Shown here: positions 22,201 through 36,734 of the stretch, piece by piece
How the letters are laid out: each line of letters starts with the position of its first letter
Position numbering within the stretch: position 1 is the first letter of the stretch
Origin: Liolophura sinensis
Lineage: Eukaryota > Mollusca > Polyplacophora > Chitonida > Chitonidae
Length of the DNA: 64,000 nt
Reading direction: 5' to 3'
NCBI RefSeq assembly: GCF_032854445.1
Contig: NW_027018000.1
Coordinates: 62,001 to 126,000 of the forward strand
Translations under genes and position numbers: made by a program
Notes under the pieces: generated by a model
What the model was told of the DNA's origin: nothing
What the model saw: only the letters and a program-made list of their open reading frames with translations
Databases searched by the model: none

Positions 22201-25200
22201 GACCCACATCAATAAGGTGCCAAAAGATGCGCAATTGGGCCAGGCATCTCCAGCTGTTGAAAAATTGCAAATTTCCTTGGTTTCCATGGAGTAAGAGCCG
22301 TTGCTGGGCACTTGATTTTCACATAAATGCTCATTCAATTGTCGCTACAGCCAAAAGTATTGGTCGGAGAGCAACGCGGTTTGCACCATTGGATTTCTCG
22401 TCACAAAATACGTCGGATTAGCCTCTTACCAGCAGCATTGGAACAGTTTTTCCACTTTTGGATTTTTGCCTGGGCTTTTTGCTAATTGAAATCGGCTACA
22501 TTTACTATGTACCATCGCGACTGGTCATTACTATATTCAACTTTTGATTATAAGTTATGTGCCCTTCGGTATCCCAGAGGACGTCAAATCTTTGGGCCAA
22601 GCCCATTTAACTCACCCAGCAAATGTGTTACTTCTAAGTCGAAGACAAACTCAATGTCTTTATCTACATGTTGAAAAACCACACCATTTGTATATAAAAA
22701 CAAAAAGGTACTTGATACAGTCTGCTGTAAAAAGTACAATTAAACACTGACCCATATCAATAAGGTGCCAAAAGATGCGGAATTGGGCCAGGCATCTCCA
22801 GCTGTTGAAAAATTGCAGATTTCCTTGGTTTCCATGGAGTAAGAGCCGTTGCTGGTCACGTGATTTTCACATAAATGCTCATTCAATTGTCGCTACAGCC
22901 AAAAGTATTGGTCGGACAGCAACGCGGTTTGCACCATTCGATTTCTCGTCACAAAATACGTCGGATTAGCCTCTTACCAGCAGCATTGGAACAGTTTTTA
23001 TACTTTTGTATTTTTGCCTGGGCTTTTTGCTAATTAAATTTGGCTACATTTACTATGTAATATTGCGACTGGTCATTACTATAGTCAACTTTTGATTATA
23101 AGTTATGTGCCCTTCGGTAGCCCAGAGGACGTCAAATCTTTGGGCCAAGCCCATTTAACTCATCCAGCAATTGTTTTACTTCTAAGTCGAAGACAAACTC
23201 AATGTCTTTATCTACATGTTGAAAAACCACACCATTTGTATAAAAAAAAACACAAGGTACTTGATACAGTCTGCTGTAAAAAGTACAATTAAACACTGAC
23301 CCACATCAATAAGGTGCCAAAAGATGCGCAATTGGGCCAGGCATCTCCAGCTGTTGAAAAATTGCAAATTTCCTTGGTTTCCATGGAGTAAGAGCCGTTG
23401 CTGGGCACTTGATTTTCACATAAATGCTCATTCAATTGTCGCTACAGCCAAAATTAATGATCGGAGAGCAACGTGGTTTGCACCATTCGAATTCTCGTCA
23501 CAAAATACGTCAAATTAGCCTCTTACAAGCAGCATTGGAACAGTTTTTCCACTTTTGAATCTTTGCCTGGGCTTTTTGCTAATTGAAATCGGCTACATTT
23601 ACAATGTACCATCGCGACTGATCATTACTATATTCAACTTTTGATTATAAGTTATGTGCTCTTCGGTAGCCCAGAAGACGTCAAATCTTTGGGCCAAGCC
23701 CATTTAACTCACCCAGTAAATGTCTTACTTCTAAGTCGAAGACAAACTCAATGTCTTTATCTACATGTTGAAAAACCACACCATTTGTATATAAAAACAA
23801 CAAGGTACTTGATACAGTCTGCTGTAAAAAGTACAATTGAACACTGACCCACATCAATAATATTTGATTATAAGTTATGTGCCCTTCGGTAGCCCAGAAG
23901 ACGTCAAATCTTTGGGCCAAGCCCATTTAACTCATCCAGCAATTGTTTTACTTCTAAGTCGAAGACAAACTCAATGTCTTTATCTACATGTTGAAAAACC
24001 ACACCATTTGTATATAAAAAACAAAAGGTACTTGATACAGTCTGCTGTAAAAAGTACAATTAAACACTGACCCACATCAATAAGGTGCCAAAAGATGCGC
24101 AATTTGGCCAGGCATCTCCAGCTGTTGAAAAATTGCAAATTTCCTTGGTTTCCATGGAGTAAGAGCCGTTGCTGGGCACTTGATTTTCATATAAATGCTC
24201 ATTCAATTGTCGCTACAGCCAAAATTAATGATCGGAGAGCAACGCGGTTTGCACCATTCGATTTCTCGTCACAAAATACGTCGGATTAGCCTCTTGCCAG
24301 GAGCATTGGAACAGTTTTTCCATTTTTGGATTTTTGCCTGGGCTTTTTGCTAATTGAAATCGGCTACATTTACTATGTACCATCGCGACTGGTCATTACT
24401 ATATTCAACTTTTGATTATAAGTTATGTGCCCTTCGGTAGCCCAGAGGACGTCAAATCTTTGGGCCAAGCCCATTTAACTCACCCAGCAAATGTCTTACT
24501 TCTAAGTCAAAGACAAACTCAATGTCTTTATCTACATGTTGAAAAACCACACCATTTGTATATAAAAACAACAAGGTACTTGATACAGTCTGCTGTAAAA
24601 AGTACAATTAAACACTGACCCACATCAATAAGGTGCCAAAAGATGCGCAATTGGGCCAGGCATCTCCAGCTGTTGAAAAATTGCAGATTTCTTTGGTTTC
24701 CATGGAGTAAGAGCCGTTGCTGGTCACGTGATTTTCACATAAATGCTCATTCAATTGTCGCTACAGCCAAAAGTATTGGTCGGAGAGCAACGCGGTTTGC
24801 ACCACTCGATTTCTCGTCACAAAATACGTCGGATTAGTCTCTTACAAGCAGCATTGGAAGAGTTTTTCCACTTTTGGATTTTTGCCTGGGCTTTTTGCTA
24901 ATTAAATTCGGCTACATTTACTATGTAATATCGCTACTGGTCATTACTATATTCAATTTTTGATTATAAGTTATGTGCCCTTCGGTAGCCCAGAGGACGT
25001 CAAATCTTTGGGCCAAGCCCATTTAACTCACCCAGCAAATGTCTTACTTCTAAGTCGAAGACAAACTCAATTTCTTTATCTACATGTTGAAAAACCACAC
25101 CATTTGTATATAAAAACAAAAAGGTACTTGATACAGTCTGCTGTAAAAAGTAGAATTGAACACTGACCCACATCAATAAGGTGCCAAAAGATGCGGAATT

Positions 25201-26270
25201 GCACCAGGCATCTCCAGCTGTTGAAAAATTGCAAATTTCCTTGGTTTCCATGGAGTAAGAGCCGTTGCTGGGCACGTGATTTTTACATAAATTCTCATTC
25301 AATTGTCGCTACAGCCAAAAGTATTGGTCGGAGAGCAACGCGGTTTACACCATTCGATTTCTCGTCACAAAATACGTCGGATTAGCCTCTTACCAGCAGC
25401 ATTGGAACAGTTTTTCAACTTTTGGATTTTTGCCTGGGCTATTTGCTAATTAAATTCGGCTACATTTACTATGTAATATTGCGACTGGTCATTACTATAG
25501 TCAACTTTTGATTATAAGTTATGTGCCCTTCGGTAGCCCAGAAGACGTCAAATCTTTCGGCCAAGCCCATTTAACTCATCTAGCAATTGTTTTACTTCTA
25601 AGTCGAAAACAAACTCAATGTCTTTATCTACATGTTGAAAAACCACACCATTTGTATATAAAAAACACAAGGTACTTGATACAGTCTTCTGTAAAAAGTA
25701 CAATTAAACACTGACCCACATCAATAAGGTGCCAAAAAATGCGGAATTGGGCCAGGCATCTCCAGCTGTTGAAAAATTGCAAATTTCCTTGGTTTCCATG
25801 GAGTAAGAGCCGTTGCTGGGCACTTGATTTTAACATAAATGCTCATTCAATTGTCGCTACAGCCAAAAGTATTTGTCGGAGAGCAACGCGGTTTGCACCA
25901 TTCGATTTCTCGTCACAAAATACGTCGGATTAGCCTCTTGCCAGGAGCATTGGAACAGTTTTTCCATTTTTGGATTTTTGCCTGGGCTTTTTGCTAATTA
26001 AATTCGGCTACATTTACTATGTAATATCGCTACTGGTCATTACTATATTCAACTTTTGATTATAAGTTATGTGCCCTTCGGCAGCCCAGAGGACGTCAAA
26101 TCTTTGGGCCAAGCCCATTTAACTCATCCAGCAATTGTCTTACTTCTAAGTCGAAGACAAACTCAATGTCTTTATCTACATGTTGAAAAACCACACCATT
26201 TGTATATAAAAAACACCAGGTACTTGATACAGTCTGCTGTAAAAAGTACAATTGAACACTGACCCACATC
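22201..26270. repeat. Family-B segment, first part
   Basis: Monomer starts are 22544, 23092, 23641 (short), 23864, 24412, 24960, 25508 and 26056. 23268-25938 duplicates 1-2671. About 22770-25080 also matches about 26285-28600 at an offset of 3511-3512 bp (seven monomers, one of them short), so family B has been expanded in overlapping segments. 22544 shares GGTATCCCAGAGG with monomers 29020, 29557, 33627, 36591 and 37140. Confidence 0.85.
23641..23863. repeat. Shortened monomer (223 bp), copy 2
   Basis: Same deletion junction as at 596, in the family-B copy at 23268-25938. One private change, GTGCTCTTCGG in place of GTGCCCTTCGG, is present near the start. Confidence 0.92.
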
Positions 26271-27151
26271 AATAAGGTGCCAAAAGATGCGCAATTGGGC
26301 CAGGCATCTCCAGCTGTTGAAAAATTGCAGATTTCCTTGGTTTCCATGGAGTAAGAGCCGTTGCTGGTCACGTGATTTTCACATAAATGCTCATTCAATT
26401 GTCGCTACAGCCAAAAGTATTGGTCGGAGAGCAACGCGGCTTGCACCATTCGATTTCTCGTCACAAAATACGTCGGATTAGCCTCTTACCAGCAGCATTG
26501 GAACAGTTTTTATACTTTTGGATTTATGCCTGGGCTTTTTGCTAATTAAATTTGGCTACATTTACTATGTAATATTGCGACTGGTCATTACTATAGTCAA
26601 CTTTTGATTATAAGTTATGTGCCCTTCGGTAGCCCAGAGGACGTCAAATCTTTGGGCCAAGCCCATTTAACTCATCCAGCAATTGTTTTACTTCTAAGTC
26701 GAAGACAAACTCAATGTCTTTATCTACATGTTGAAAAACCACACCATTTGTATAAAAAAAACACAAGGTACTTGATACAGTCTGCTGTAAAAAGTACAAT
26801 TAAACACTGACCCACATCAATAAGGTGCCGAAAGATGCGCAATTGGGCCAGGCATCTCCAGCTGTTGAAAAATTGCAAATTTCCTTGGTTTCCATGGAGT
26901 AAGAGCCGTTGCTGGGCACTTGATTTTCACATAAATGCTCATTCAATTGTCGCTACAGCCAAAATTAATGATCGGAGAGCAACGTGGTTTGCACCATTCG
27001 AATTCTCGTCACAAAATACGTCAAATTAGCCTCTTACAAGCAGCATTGGAACAGTTTTTCCACTTTTGAATCTTTGCCTGGGCTTTTTGCTAATTGAAAT
27101 CGGCTACATTTACAATGTACCATCGCGACTGGTCATTACTATAGTCAACTT

Positions 27152-27375
27152 TTGATTATAAGTTATGTGCCCTTCGGTAGCCCAGAAGACGTCAAATCTT
27201 TGGGCCAAGCCCATTTAACTCACCCAGTAAATGTCTTACTTCTAAGTCGAAGACAAACTCAATGTCTTTATCTACATGTTGAAAAACCACACCATTTGTA
27301 TATAAAAACAACAAGGTACTTGATACAGTCTGCTGTAAAAAGTACAATTGAACACTAAAACCACATCAATAATAT
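27152..27375. repeat. Shortened monomer (224 bp), copy 3
   Basis: Same deletion junction, with CACTAAAACCACATC just before it instead of CACTGACCCACATC. That private change is shared only with the copy at 34723, its partner at the 7571-bp offset. Confidence 0.92.
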
Positions 27376-29174
27376 TTGATTATAAGTTATGTGCCCTTCG
27401 GTAGCCCAGAAGACGTCAAATCTTTGGGCCAAGCCCATTTAACTCATCCAGCAATTGTTTTACTTCTAAGTCGAAGACAAACTCAATGTCTTTATCTACA
27501 TGTTGAAAAACCACACCATTTGTATATAAAAAACAAAAGGTACTTGATACAGTCTGCTGTAAAAAGTACAATTAAACACTGACCCACATCAATAAGGTGC
27601 CAAAAGATGCGCAATTTGGCCAGGCATCTCCAGCTGTTGAAAAATTGCAAATTTCCTTGGTTTCCATGGAGTAAGAGCCGTTGCTGGGCACTTGATTTTC
27701 ACATAAATGCTCATTCAATTGTCGCTACAGCCAAAATTAATGATCGGAGAGCAACGCGGTTTGCACCATTCGATTTCTCGTCACAAAATACGTCGGATTA
27801 GCCTCTTGCCAGGAGCATTGGAACAGTTTTTCCATTTTTGGATTTTTGCCTTGGCTTTTTGCTAATTGAAATCGGCTACATTTACTATGTACCATCGCGA
27901 CTGGTCATTACTATATTCAACTTTTGATTATAAGTTATGTGCCCTTCGGTAGCCCAGAGGACGTCAAATCTTTGGGCCAAGCCCATTTAACTCACCCAGC
28001 AAATGTCTTACTTCTAAGTCGAAGACAAACTCAATGTCTTTATCTACATGTTGAAAAACCACACCATTTGTATATAAAAACAACAAGGTACTTGATACAG
28101 TCTGCTGTAAAAAGTACAATTAAACACTGACCCACATCAATAAGGTGCCAAAAGATGCGCAATTGGGCCAGGCATCTCCAGCTGTTGAAAAATTGCAGAT
28201 TTCTTTGGTTTCCATGGAGTAAGAGCCGTTGCTGGTCACGTGATTTTCACATAAATGCTCATTCAATTGTCGCTACAGCCAAAAGTATTGGTCGGAGAGC
28301 AACGCGGTTTGCACCACTCGATTTCTCGTCACAAAATACGTCGGATTAGTCTCTTACAAGCAGCATTGGAAGAGTTTTTCCACTTTTGGATTTTTGCCTG
28401 GGCTTTTTGCTAATTAAATTCGGCTACATTTACTATGTAATATCGCTACTGGTCATTACTATATTCAACTTTTGATTATAAGTTATGTGCCCTTCGGTAG
28501 CCCAGAGGACGTCAAATCTTTGGGCCAAGCCCATTTAACTCACCCAGCAAATGTCTTACTTCTAAGTCGAAGACAAACTCAATTTCTTTATCTACATGTT
28601 GAAAAACCACACCTTTTGTATATAAAAACAACAAGGTACTTGATATAGTCTGCTGTAAAAAGTACAATTGAACACTGACCCACATCAATAAGGTGCCAAA
28701 AGATGCGCAATTGGGCCAGGCATCTCCAGCTGTTGAAAAATTGCAGATTTCCTTGGTTTCCATGGAGTAAGAGCCGTTGCTGGTCACGTGATTTTCACAT
28801 AAATGCTCATTCAATTGTCGCTACAGCCAAAAGTATTGGTCGGAGAGCAACGCGGTTTGCACCATTCGATTTCTCGTCACAAAATACGTCGGATTAGCCT
28901 CTTACCAGCAGCATTGGAACAGTTTTTCCACTTTTGGATTTTTGCCTGGGCTTTTTGCTAATTGAAATCGGCTACATTTACTATGTACCATCGCGACTGG
29001 TCATTACTATATTCAACTTTTGATTATAAGTTATGTGCCCTTCGGTATCCCAGAGGACGTCAAATCTTTGGGCCAAGCCCATTTAACTCACCCAGCAAAT
29101 GTCTTACTTCTAAGTCGAAGACAAACTCAATGTCTTTATCTACATGTTGAAAAACCACACCATTTGTATATAAA

Positions 29175-30655
29175 AACAAGTACTTGATACAGTCTGCTGT
29201 AAAAGTACAATTAACACTGACCCATATCAATAAGGTGCCAAAAGATGCGCATTGGGCCAGGCATCTCCAGCTGTTGAAAATTGCAGATTTCCTTGGTTTC
29301 CATGGAGTAAGAGCCGTTGCTGGGCACGTGATTTTCACATAAATGCTCATTCAATTGTCGCTACAGCCAAAAGTATGGTCGGAGAGCAACGCGGTTTGCA
29401 CCATTCGATTTCTCGTCACAAAATACGTCGGATTAGCCTCTACCAGCAGCATTGGAACAGTTTTTCCACTTTTGGATTTTTGCCTGGGCTTTTTGCTATT
29501 GAAATCGGCTACATTTACTATGTACCATCGCGACTGGTCATTACTATATTCAACTTTTGATTATAAGTTATGTGCCCTTCGGTATCCCAGAGGACGTCAA
29601 ATCTTTGGGCCAAGCCCATTTAACTCACCCAGCAAATGTCTTACTTCTAAGTCGAAGACAAACTCAATGTCTTTATCTACATGTTGAAAAACCACACCAT
29701 TTGTATAAAAAAAAACACAAGGTACTTGATACAGTCTGCTGTAAAAAAGTACAATTAAACACTGACCCACATCAATAAGGTGCCAAAAGATGCGCAATTG
29801 GGCCAGGGCATCTCCAGCTGTTGAAAAATTGCAAATTTCCTTGGTTTCCATGGAGTAAGAGCCGTTGCTGGGCACTTGATTTTCACATAAATGCTCATTC
29901 AATTGTAGCTACAGCCAAAATTAATTGATCGGAGAGCAACGTGGTTTGCACCATTCGAATTCTCGTCACAAAATACGTCAAATTAGCCTCTTACAAGCAG
30001 CATTGGAACAGTTTTTCCACTTTTGAATCTTTGCCTGGGCTTTTTGCTAATTGAAATCGGCTACATTTACAATGTACCATCGCGACTGGTCATTACTATA
30101 GTCAACTTTTGATTATAAGTTATGTGCCCTTCGGTAGCCCAGAAGACGTCAAATCTTTGGGCCAAGCCCATTTAACTCACCCAGTAAATGTCTTACTTCT
30201 AAGTCGAAGACAAATTCAATGTCTTTATCTACATGTTGAAAAACCACACCATTTGTATATAAAAACAACAAGGTACTTGATACAGTCTGCTGTAAAAAGT
30301 ACAATTGAACACTGACCCCACATCAATAATATTTGATTTTAAGTTATGTTGCCCTTCGGTAGCCCAGAAGACGTCAAATCTTTGGGCCAAGCCCATTTAA
30401 CTCATCCAGCAATTGTTTTTACTTCTAAGTCGAAGACAAACTCAATGTCTTTATCTACATGTTGAAAAACCACACCATTTGTATATAAAAAACACAAGGT
30501 TACTTGATACAGTCCTGCCGTAAAAAGTACAATTAAACACTGACCCACATCAATAAGGTGCCAAAAGATGCGCAATTGGGCCAGGCATCTCCAGGCTGTT
30601 GAAAAATTGCAGATTTCTTTGGTTTCCATGGAGTAAGAGGCCGTTGCTGGTCACG
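29175..30655. other. Indel-rich patch 2
   Basis: From 29.18 to 29.52 kb bases are missing repeatedly (AAAACAAGTAC, TGTAAAAGTAC, GCGCATTGGG, AAGTATGGTC, TTTGCTATTG). From 29.73 to 30.65 kb bases are added repeatedly (CCAGGGCATC, TTAATTGATC, GACCCCAC, TATGTTGCCC, GGTTACTT, AGTCCTGCC, CCAGGCTG, GAGGCCG). This sharp change from deletions to insertions looks technical rather than biological. Confidence 0.75.
30109..30332. repeat. Shortened monomer (224 bp), copy 4
   Basis: Same junction, followed by ATTTGATTTTAAG instead of ATTTGATTATAAG, an allele shared with the copy at 37689. It lies in a patch with many single-base insertions (an extra C in GACCCCACATC near 30316). Confidence 0.88.
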
Positions 30656-32289
30656 TGATTTTCACATAAATGCTCATTCAATTGTCGCTACAGCCAAAAG
30701 TATTGGTCGGAGAGCAACGCGGTTTGCACCACTCGATTTCTCGTCACAAAATACGTCGGATTAGTCTCTTACAAGCAGCATTGGAAGAGTTTTTCCACTT
30801 TTGGATTTTTGCCTGGGCTTTTTGCTAATTAAATTCGGCTACATTTACTATGTAATATCGCTACTGGTCATTACTATATTCAACTTTTGATTATAAGTTA
30901 TGTGCCCTTCGGTAGCCCAGAGGACGTCAAATCTTTGGGCCAAGCCCATTTAACTCATCCAGCAATTGTCTTACTTTTAAGTCGAAGACAAACTCAATGT
31001 CTTTATCTACATGTTGAAAAAACACACCATTTGTATATAAAAAACAAAAGGTACTTGATACAGTCTGCTGTAAAAAGTACAATTAAACACTGACCCACAT
31101 CAATAAGGTGCCAAAAGATGCGGAATTGGGCCAGGCATCTCCAGCTGTTGAAAAATTGCAAATTTCCTTGGTTTCCATGGAGTAAGAGCCGTTGCTGGTC
31201 ACGTGATTTTCACATAAATGCTCATTCAATTGTCGCTACAGCCAAAAGTATTGGTCGGAGAGCAACGCGGTTTGCACCATTCGATTTCTCGTCACAAAAT
31301 ACGTCGGATTAGCCTCTTACCAGCAGCATTAGAACAGTTTTTCCACTTTGGGATTTTTGCCTGGGCTTTTTGCTAATTAAATTCGGCTACATATTTTATG
31401 TAATATCGCGACTGGTCATTACTATAGTCAACTTTTGATTATAAGTTATGTGCCCTTCGGTAGCCCAGAAGACGTCAAATCTTTGGGCCAAGCCCATTTA
31501 ACTCATCCAGCAATTGTCTTACTTCTAAGTCGAAGACAAACTCAATGTCTTTATCTACATGTTGAAAAACCACACCATTTGTATATAAAAAAAACAAGGT
31601 ACTTGATACAGTCTGCTGTAAAAAGTACAATTAAACACTGATCCATATCAATAAGGTGCCAAAAGATGCGCAATTGGGCCAGGCATCTCCAGCTGTTGAA
31701 AAATTGCAAATTTCCTTGGTTTCCATGGAGTAAGAGCCGTTGTTAGGCACGTGATTTTCACATAAATGCTCATTCAATTGTCGCTACAGCCAAAAGTATT
31801 GGTCGGAGAGCAACGCGGTTTGCACCATTCGATTTCTCGTCACAAAATACGTCGGATTAGCCTCTTACCAGCAGCATTGGAACAGTTTTTCCACTTTTGG
31901 ATTTTTGCTTGGGCTTTTTGCTAATTAAATTCGGCTACATTTACTATGTAATATCGCGACTGGTCATTACTATAGTCAACTTTTGATTATAAGTTATGTG
32001 CCCTTCGGTAGCCCAGAAGACGTCAAATCTTTGGGCCAAGCCCATTTAACTCATCCAGCAATTGTCTTACTTTTAAGTCGAATACAAACTCAATGTCTTT
32101 ATCTACATGTTGAAAAACCACACCATTTGTATATAAAAAACAAAAGGTACTTGATACAGTCTGCTGTAAAAAGTACAATTAAACACTGACCCACATCAAT
32201 AAGGTGCCAAAAGATGCGGAATTGGGCCAGGCATCTCCAGCTGTTGAAAAATTGCAAATTTCCTTGGTTTCCATGGAGTAAGAGCCGTT

Positions 32290-33832
32290 GCTGGTCACGT
32301 GATTTTCACATAAATGCTCATTCAATTGTCGCTACAGCCAAAAGTATTGGTCGGAGAGCAACGCGGTTTGCACCACTCGATTTCTCGTCACAAAATACGT
32401 CGGATTAGTCTCTTACAAGCAGCATTGGAAGAGTTTTTCCACTTTTGGATTTTTGCCTGGGCTTTTTGCTAATTAAATTCGGCTACATTTACTATGTAAT
32501 ATCGCTACTGGTCATTACTATATTCAACTTTTGATTATAAGTTATGTGCCCTTCGGTAGCCCAGAGGACGTCAAATCTTTGGGCCAAGCCCATTTAACTC
32601 ATCCAGCAATTGTCTTACTTTTAAGTCGAAGACAAACTCAATGTCTTTATCTACATGTTGAAAAAACACACCATTTGTATATAAAAAACAAAAGGTACTT
32701 GATACAGTCTGCTGTAAAAAGTACAATTAAACACTGACCCACATCAATAAGGTGCCAAAAGATGCGGAATTGGGCCAGGCATCTCCAGCTGTTGAAAAAT
32801 TGCAAATTTCCTTGGTTTCCATGGAGTAAGAGCCGTTGCTGGTCACGTGATTTTCACATAAATGCTCATTCAATTGTCGCTACAGCCAAAAGTATTGGTC
32901 GGAGAGCAACGCGGTTTGCACCATTCGATTTCTCGTCACAAAATACGTCGGATTAGCCTCTTACCAGCAGCATTAGAACAGTTTTTCCACTTTGGGATTT
33001 TTGCCTGGGCTTTTTGCTAATTAAATTCGGCTACATATTTTATGTAATATCGCGACTGGTCATTACTATAGTCAACTTTTGATTATAAGTTATGTGCCCT
33101 TCGGTAGCCCAGAAGACGTCAAATCTTTGGGCCAAGCCCATTTAACTCATCCAGCAATTGTCTTACTTCTAAGTCGAAGACAAACTCAATGTCTTTATCT
33201 ACATGTTGAAAAACCACACCATTTGTATATAAAAAAAACAAGGTACTTGATACAGTCTGCTGTAAAAAGTACAATTAAACACTGATCCATATCAATAAGG
33301 TGCCAAAAGATGCGCAATTGGGCCAGGCATCTCCAGCTGTTGAAAAATTGCAAATTTCCTTGGTTTCCATGGAGTAAGAGCCGTTGTTAGGCACGTGATT
33401 TTCACATAAATGCTCATTCAATTGTCGCTACAGCCAAAAGTATTGGTCGGAGAGCAACGCGGTTTGCACCATTCGATTTCTCGTCACAAAATACGTCGGA
33501 TTAGCCTCTTACCAGCAGCATTGGAACAGTTTTTCCACTTTTGGATTTTTGCTTGGGCTTTTTGCTAATTAAATTCGGCTACATTTACTATGTAATATCG
33601 CGACTGGTCATTACTATATTCAACTTTTGATTATAAGTTATGTGCCCTTCGGTATCCCAGAGGACGTCAAATCTTTGGGCCAAGCCCATTTAACTCACCC
33701 AGCAAATGTCTTACTTCTAAGTCGAAGACAAACTCAATGTCTTTATCTACATGTTGAAAAACCACACCATTTGTATATAAAAACAAAAAGGTACTTGATA
33801 CAGTCTGCTGTAAAAAGTACAATTAAACACTG
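32290..33832. repeat. Local duplicate of three monomers, then return to unit start
   Basis: About 32289-33617 repeats about 30645-31973 at an offset of 1644 bp (three monomers), including shared rare alleles: TTACTTTTAAGTCG, CATTAGAACAG with CACTTTGGGATTT, ACTGATCCATATC, and TTGCTTGGGC. At 33617 it switches to the GGTATCCCAGAGG monomer type (start 33627). Monomer starts are 32531, 33079 and 33627. Confidence 0.85.
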
Positions 33833-34722
33833 ACACATATCAATAAGGTGCCAAAAGATGCGCAATTGGGCCAGGCATCTCCAGCTGTTGAAAAATTGCA
33901 GATTTCCTTGGTTTCCATGGAGTAAGAGCCGTTGCTGGTCACGTGATTTTCACATAAATGCTCATTCAATTGTCGCTACAGCCAAAAGTATTGGTCGGAG
34001 AGCAACGCGGCTTGCACCATTCGATTTCTCGTCACAAAATACGTCGGATTAGCCTCTTACCAGCAGCATTGGAACAGTTTTTATACTTTTGGATTTATGC
34101 CTGGGCTTTTTGCTAATTAAATTTGGCTACATTTACTATGTAATATTGCGACTGGTCATTACTATAGTCAACTTTTGATTATAAGTTATGTGCCCTTCGG
34201 TAGCCCAGAGGACGTCAAATCTTTGGGCCAAGCCCATTTAACTCATCCAGCAATTGTTTTACTTCTAAGTCGAAGACAAACTCAATGTCTTTATCTACAT
34301 GTTGAAAAACCACACCATTTGTATAAAAAAAACACAAGGTACTTGATACAGTCTGCTGTAAAAAGTACAATTAAACACTGACCCACATCAATAAGGTGCC
34401 GAAAGATGCGCAATTGGGCCAGGCATCTCCAGCTGTTGAAAAATTGCAAATTTCCTTGGTTTCCATGGAGTAAGAGCCGTTGCTGGGCACTTGATTTTCA
34501 CATAAATGCTCATTCAATTGTCGCTACAGCCAAAATTAATGATCGGAGAGCAACGTGGTTTGCACCATTCGAATTCTCGTCAAAAAATACGTCAAATTAG
34601 CCTCTTACAAGCAGCATTGGAACAGTTTTTCCACTTTTGAATCTTTGCCTGGGCTTTTTGCTAATTGAAATCGGCTACATTTACAATGTACCATCGCGAC
34701 TGGTCATTACTATAGTCAACTT

Positions 34723-34946
34723 TTGATTATAAGTTATGTGCCCTTCGGTAGCCCAGAAGACGTCAAATCTTTGGGCCAAGCCCATTTAACTCACCCAGTA
34801 AATGTCTTACTTCTAAGTCGAAGACAAACTCAATGTCTTTATCTACATGTTGAAAAACCACACCATTTGTATATAAAAACAACAAGGTACTTGATACAGT
34901 CTGCTGTAAAAAGTACAATTGAACACTAAAACCACATCAATAATAT
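34723..34946. repeat. Shortened monomer (224 bp), copy 5
   Basis: Same junction and the same CACTAAAACC allele as 27152-27375; part of the second 7571-bp-offset copy. Confidence 0.92.
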
Positions 34947-36734
34947 TTGATTATAAGTTATGTGCCCTTCGGTAGCCCAGAAGACGTCAAATCTTTGGGC
35001 CAAGCCCATTTAACTCATCCAGCAATTGTTTTACTTCTAAGTCGAAGACAAACTCAATGTCTTTATCTACATGTTGAAAAACCACACCATTTGTATATAA
35101 AAAACAAAAGGTACTTGATACAGTCTGCTGTAAAAAGTACAATTAAACACTGACCCACATCAATAAGGTGCCAAAAGATGCGCAATTTGGCCAGGCATCT
35201 CCAGCTGTTGAAAAATTGCAAATTTCCTTGGTTTCCATGGAGTAAGAGCCGTTGCTGGGCACTTGATTTTCACATAAATGCTCATTCAATTGTCGCTACA
35301 GCCAAAATTAATGATCGGAGAGCAACGCGGTTTGCACCATTCGATTTCTCGTCACAAAATACGTCGGATTAGCCTCTTGCCAGGAGCATTGGAACAGTTT
35401 TTCCATTTTTGGATTTTTGCCTTGGCTTTTTGCTAATTGAAATCGGCTACATTTACTATGTACCATCGCGACTGGTCATTACTATATTCAACTTTTGATT
35501 ATAAGTTATGTGCCCTTCGGTAGCCCAGAGGACGTCAAATCTTTGGGCCAAGCCCATTTAACTCACCCAGCAAATGTCTTACTTCTAAGTCGAAGACAAA
35601 CTCAATGTCTTTATCTACATGTTGAAAAACCACACCATTTGTATATAAAAACAACAAGGTACTTGATACAGTCTGCTGTAAAAAGTACAATTAAACACTG
35701 ACCCACATCAATAAGGTGCCAAAAGATGCGCAATTGGGCCAGGCATCTCCAGCTGTTGAAAAATTGCAGATTTCTTTGGTTTCCATGGAGTAAGAGCCGT
35801 TGCTGGTCACGTGATTTTCACATAAATGCTCATTCAATTGTCGCTACAGCCAAAAGTATTGGTCGGAGAGCAACGCGGTTTGCACCACTCGATTTCTCGT
35901 CACAAAATACGTCGGATTAGTCTCTTACAAGCAGCATTGGAAGAGTTTTTCCACTTTTGGATTTTTGCCTGGGCTTTTTGCTAATTAAATTCGGCTACAT
36001 TTACTATGTAATATCGCTACTGGTCATTACTATATTCAACTTTTGATTATAAGTTATGTGCCCTTCGGTAGCCCAGAGGACGTCAAATCTTTGGGCCAAG
36101 CCCATTTAACTCACCCAGCAAATGTCTTACTTCTAAGTCGAAGACAAACTCAATTTCTTTATCTACATGTTGAAAAACCACACCTTTTGTATATAAAAAC
36201 AACAAGGTACTTGATATAGTCTGCTGTAAAAAGTACAATTGAACACTGACCCACATCAATAAGGTGCCAAAAGATGCGCAATTGGGCCAGGCATCTCCAG
36301 CTGTTGAAAAATTGCAGATTTCCTTGGTTTCCATGGAGTAAGAGCCGTTGCTGGTCACGTGATTTTCACATAAATGCTCATTCAATTGTCGCTACAGCCA
36401 AAAGTATTGGTCGGAGAGCAACGCGGTTTGCACCATTCGATTTCTCGTCACAAAATACGTCGGATTAGCCTCTTACCAGCAGCATTGGAACAGTTTTTCC
36501 ACTTTTGGATTTTTGCCTGGGCTTTTTGCTAATTGAAATCGGCTACATTTACTATGTACCATCGCGACTGGTCATTACTATATTCAACTTTTGATTATAA
36601 GTTATGTGCCCTTCGGTATCCCAGAGGACGTCAAATCTTTGGGCCAAGCCCATTTAACTCACCCAGCAAATGTCTTACTTCTAAGTCGAAGACAAACTCA
36701 ATGTCTTTATCTACATGTTGAAAAACCACACCAT

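Larger units (their letters stand above)
26271..32289. repeat. Family-B 7571-bp-offset segment, copy 1
   Basis: Monomer starts are 26604, 27152 (short), 27376, 27924, 28472, 29020, 29557, 30109 (short), 30333, 30887, 31435 and 31983. It matches 33833-39860 at an offset of 7571 bp outside the indel-rich patch. Inside that patch the offset rises to about 7583 and then returns to 7571, because single-base deletions (29.18-29.52 kb) are followed by single-base insertions (29.73-30.65 kb). Confidence 0.87.
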
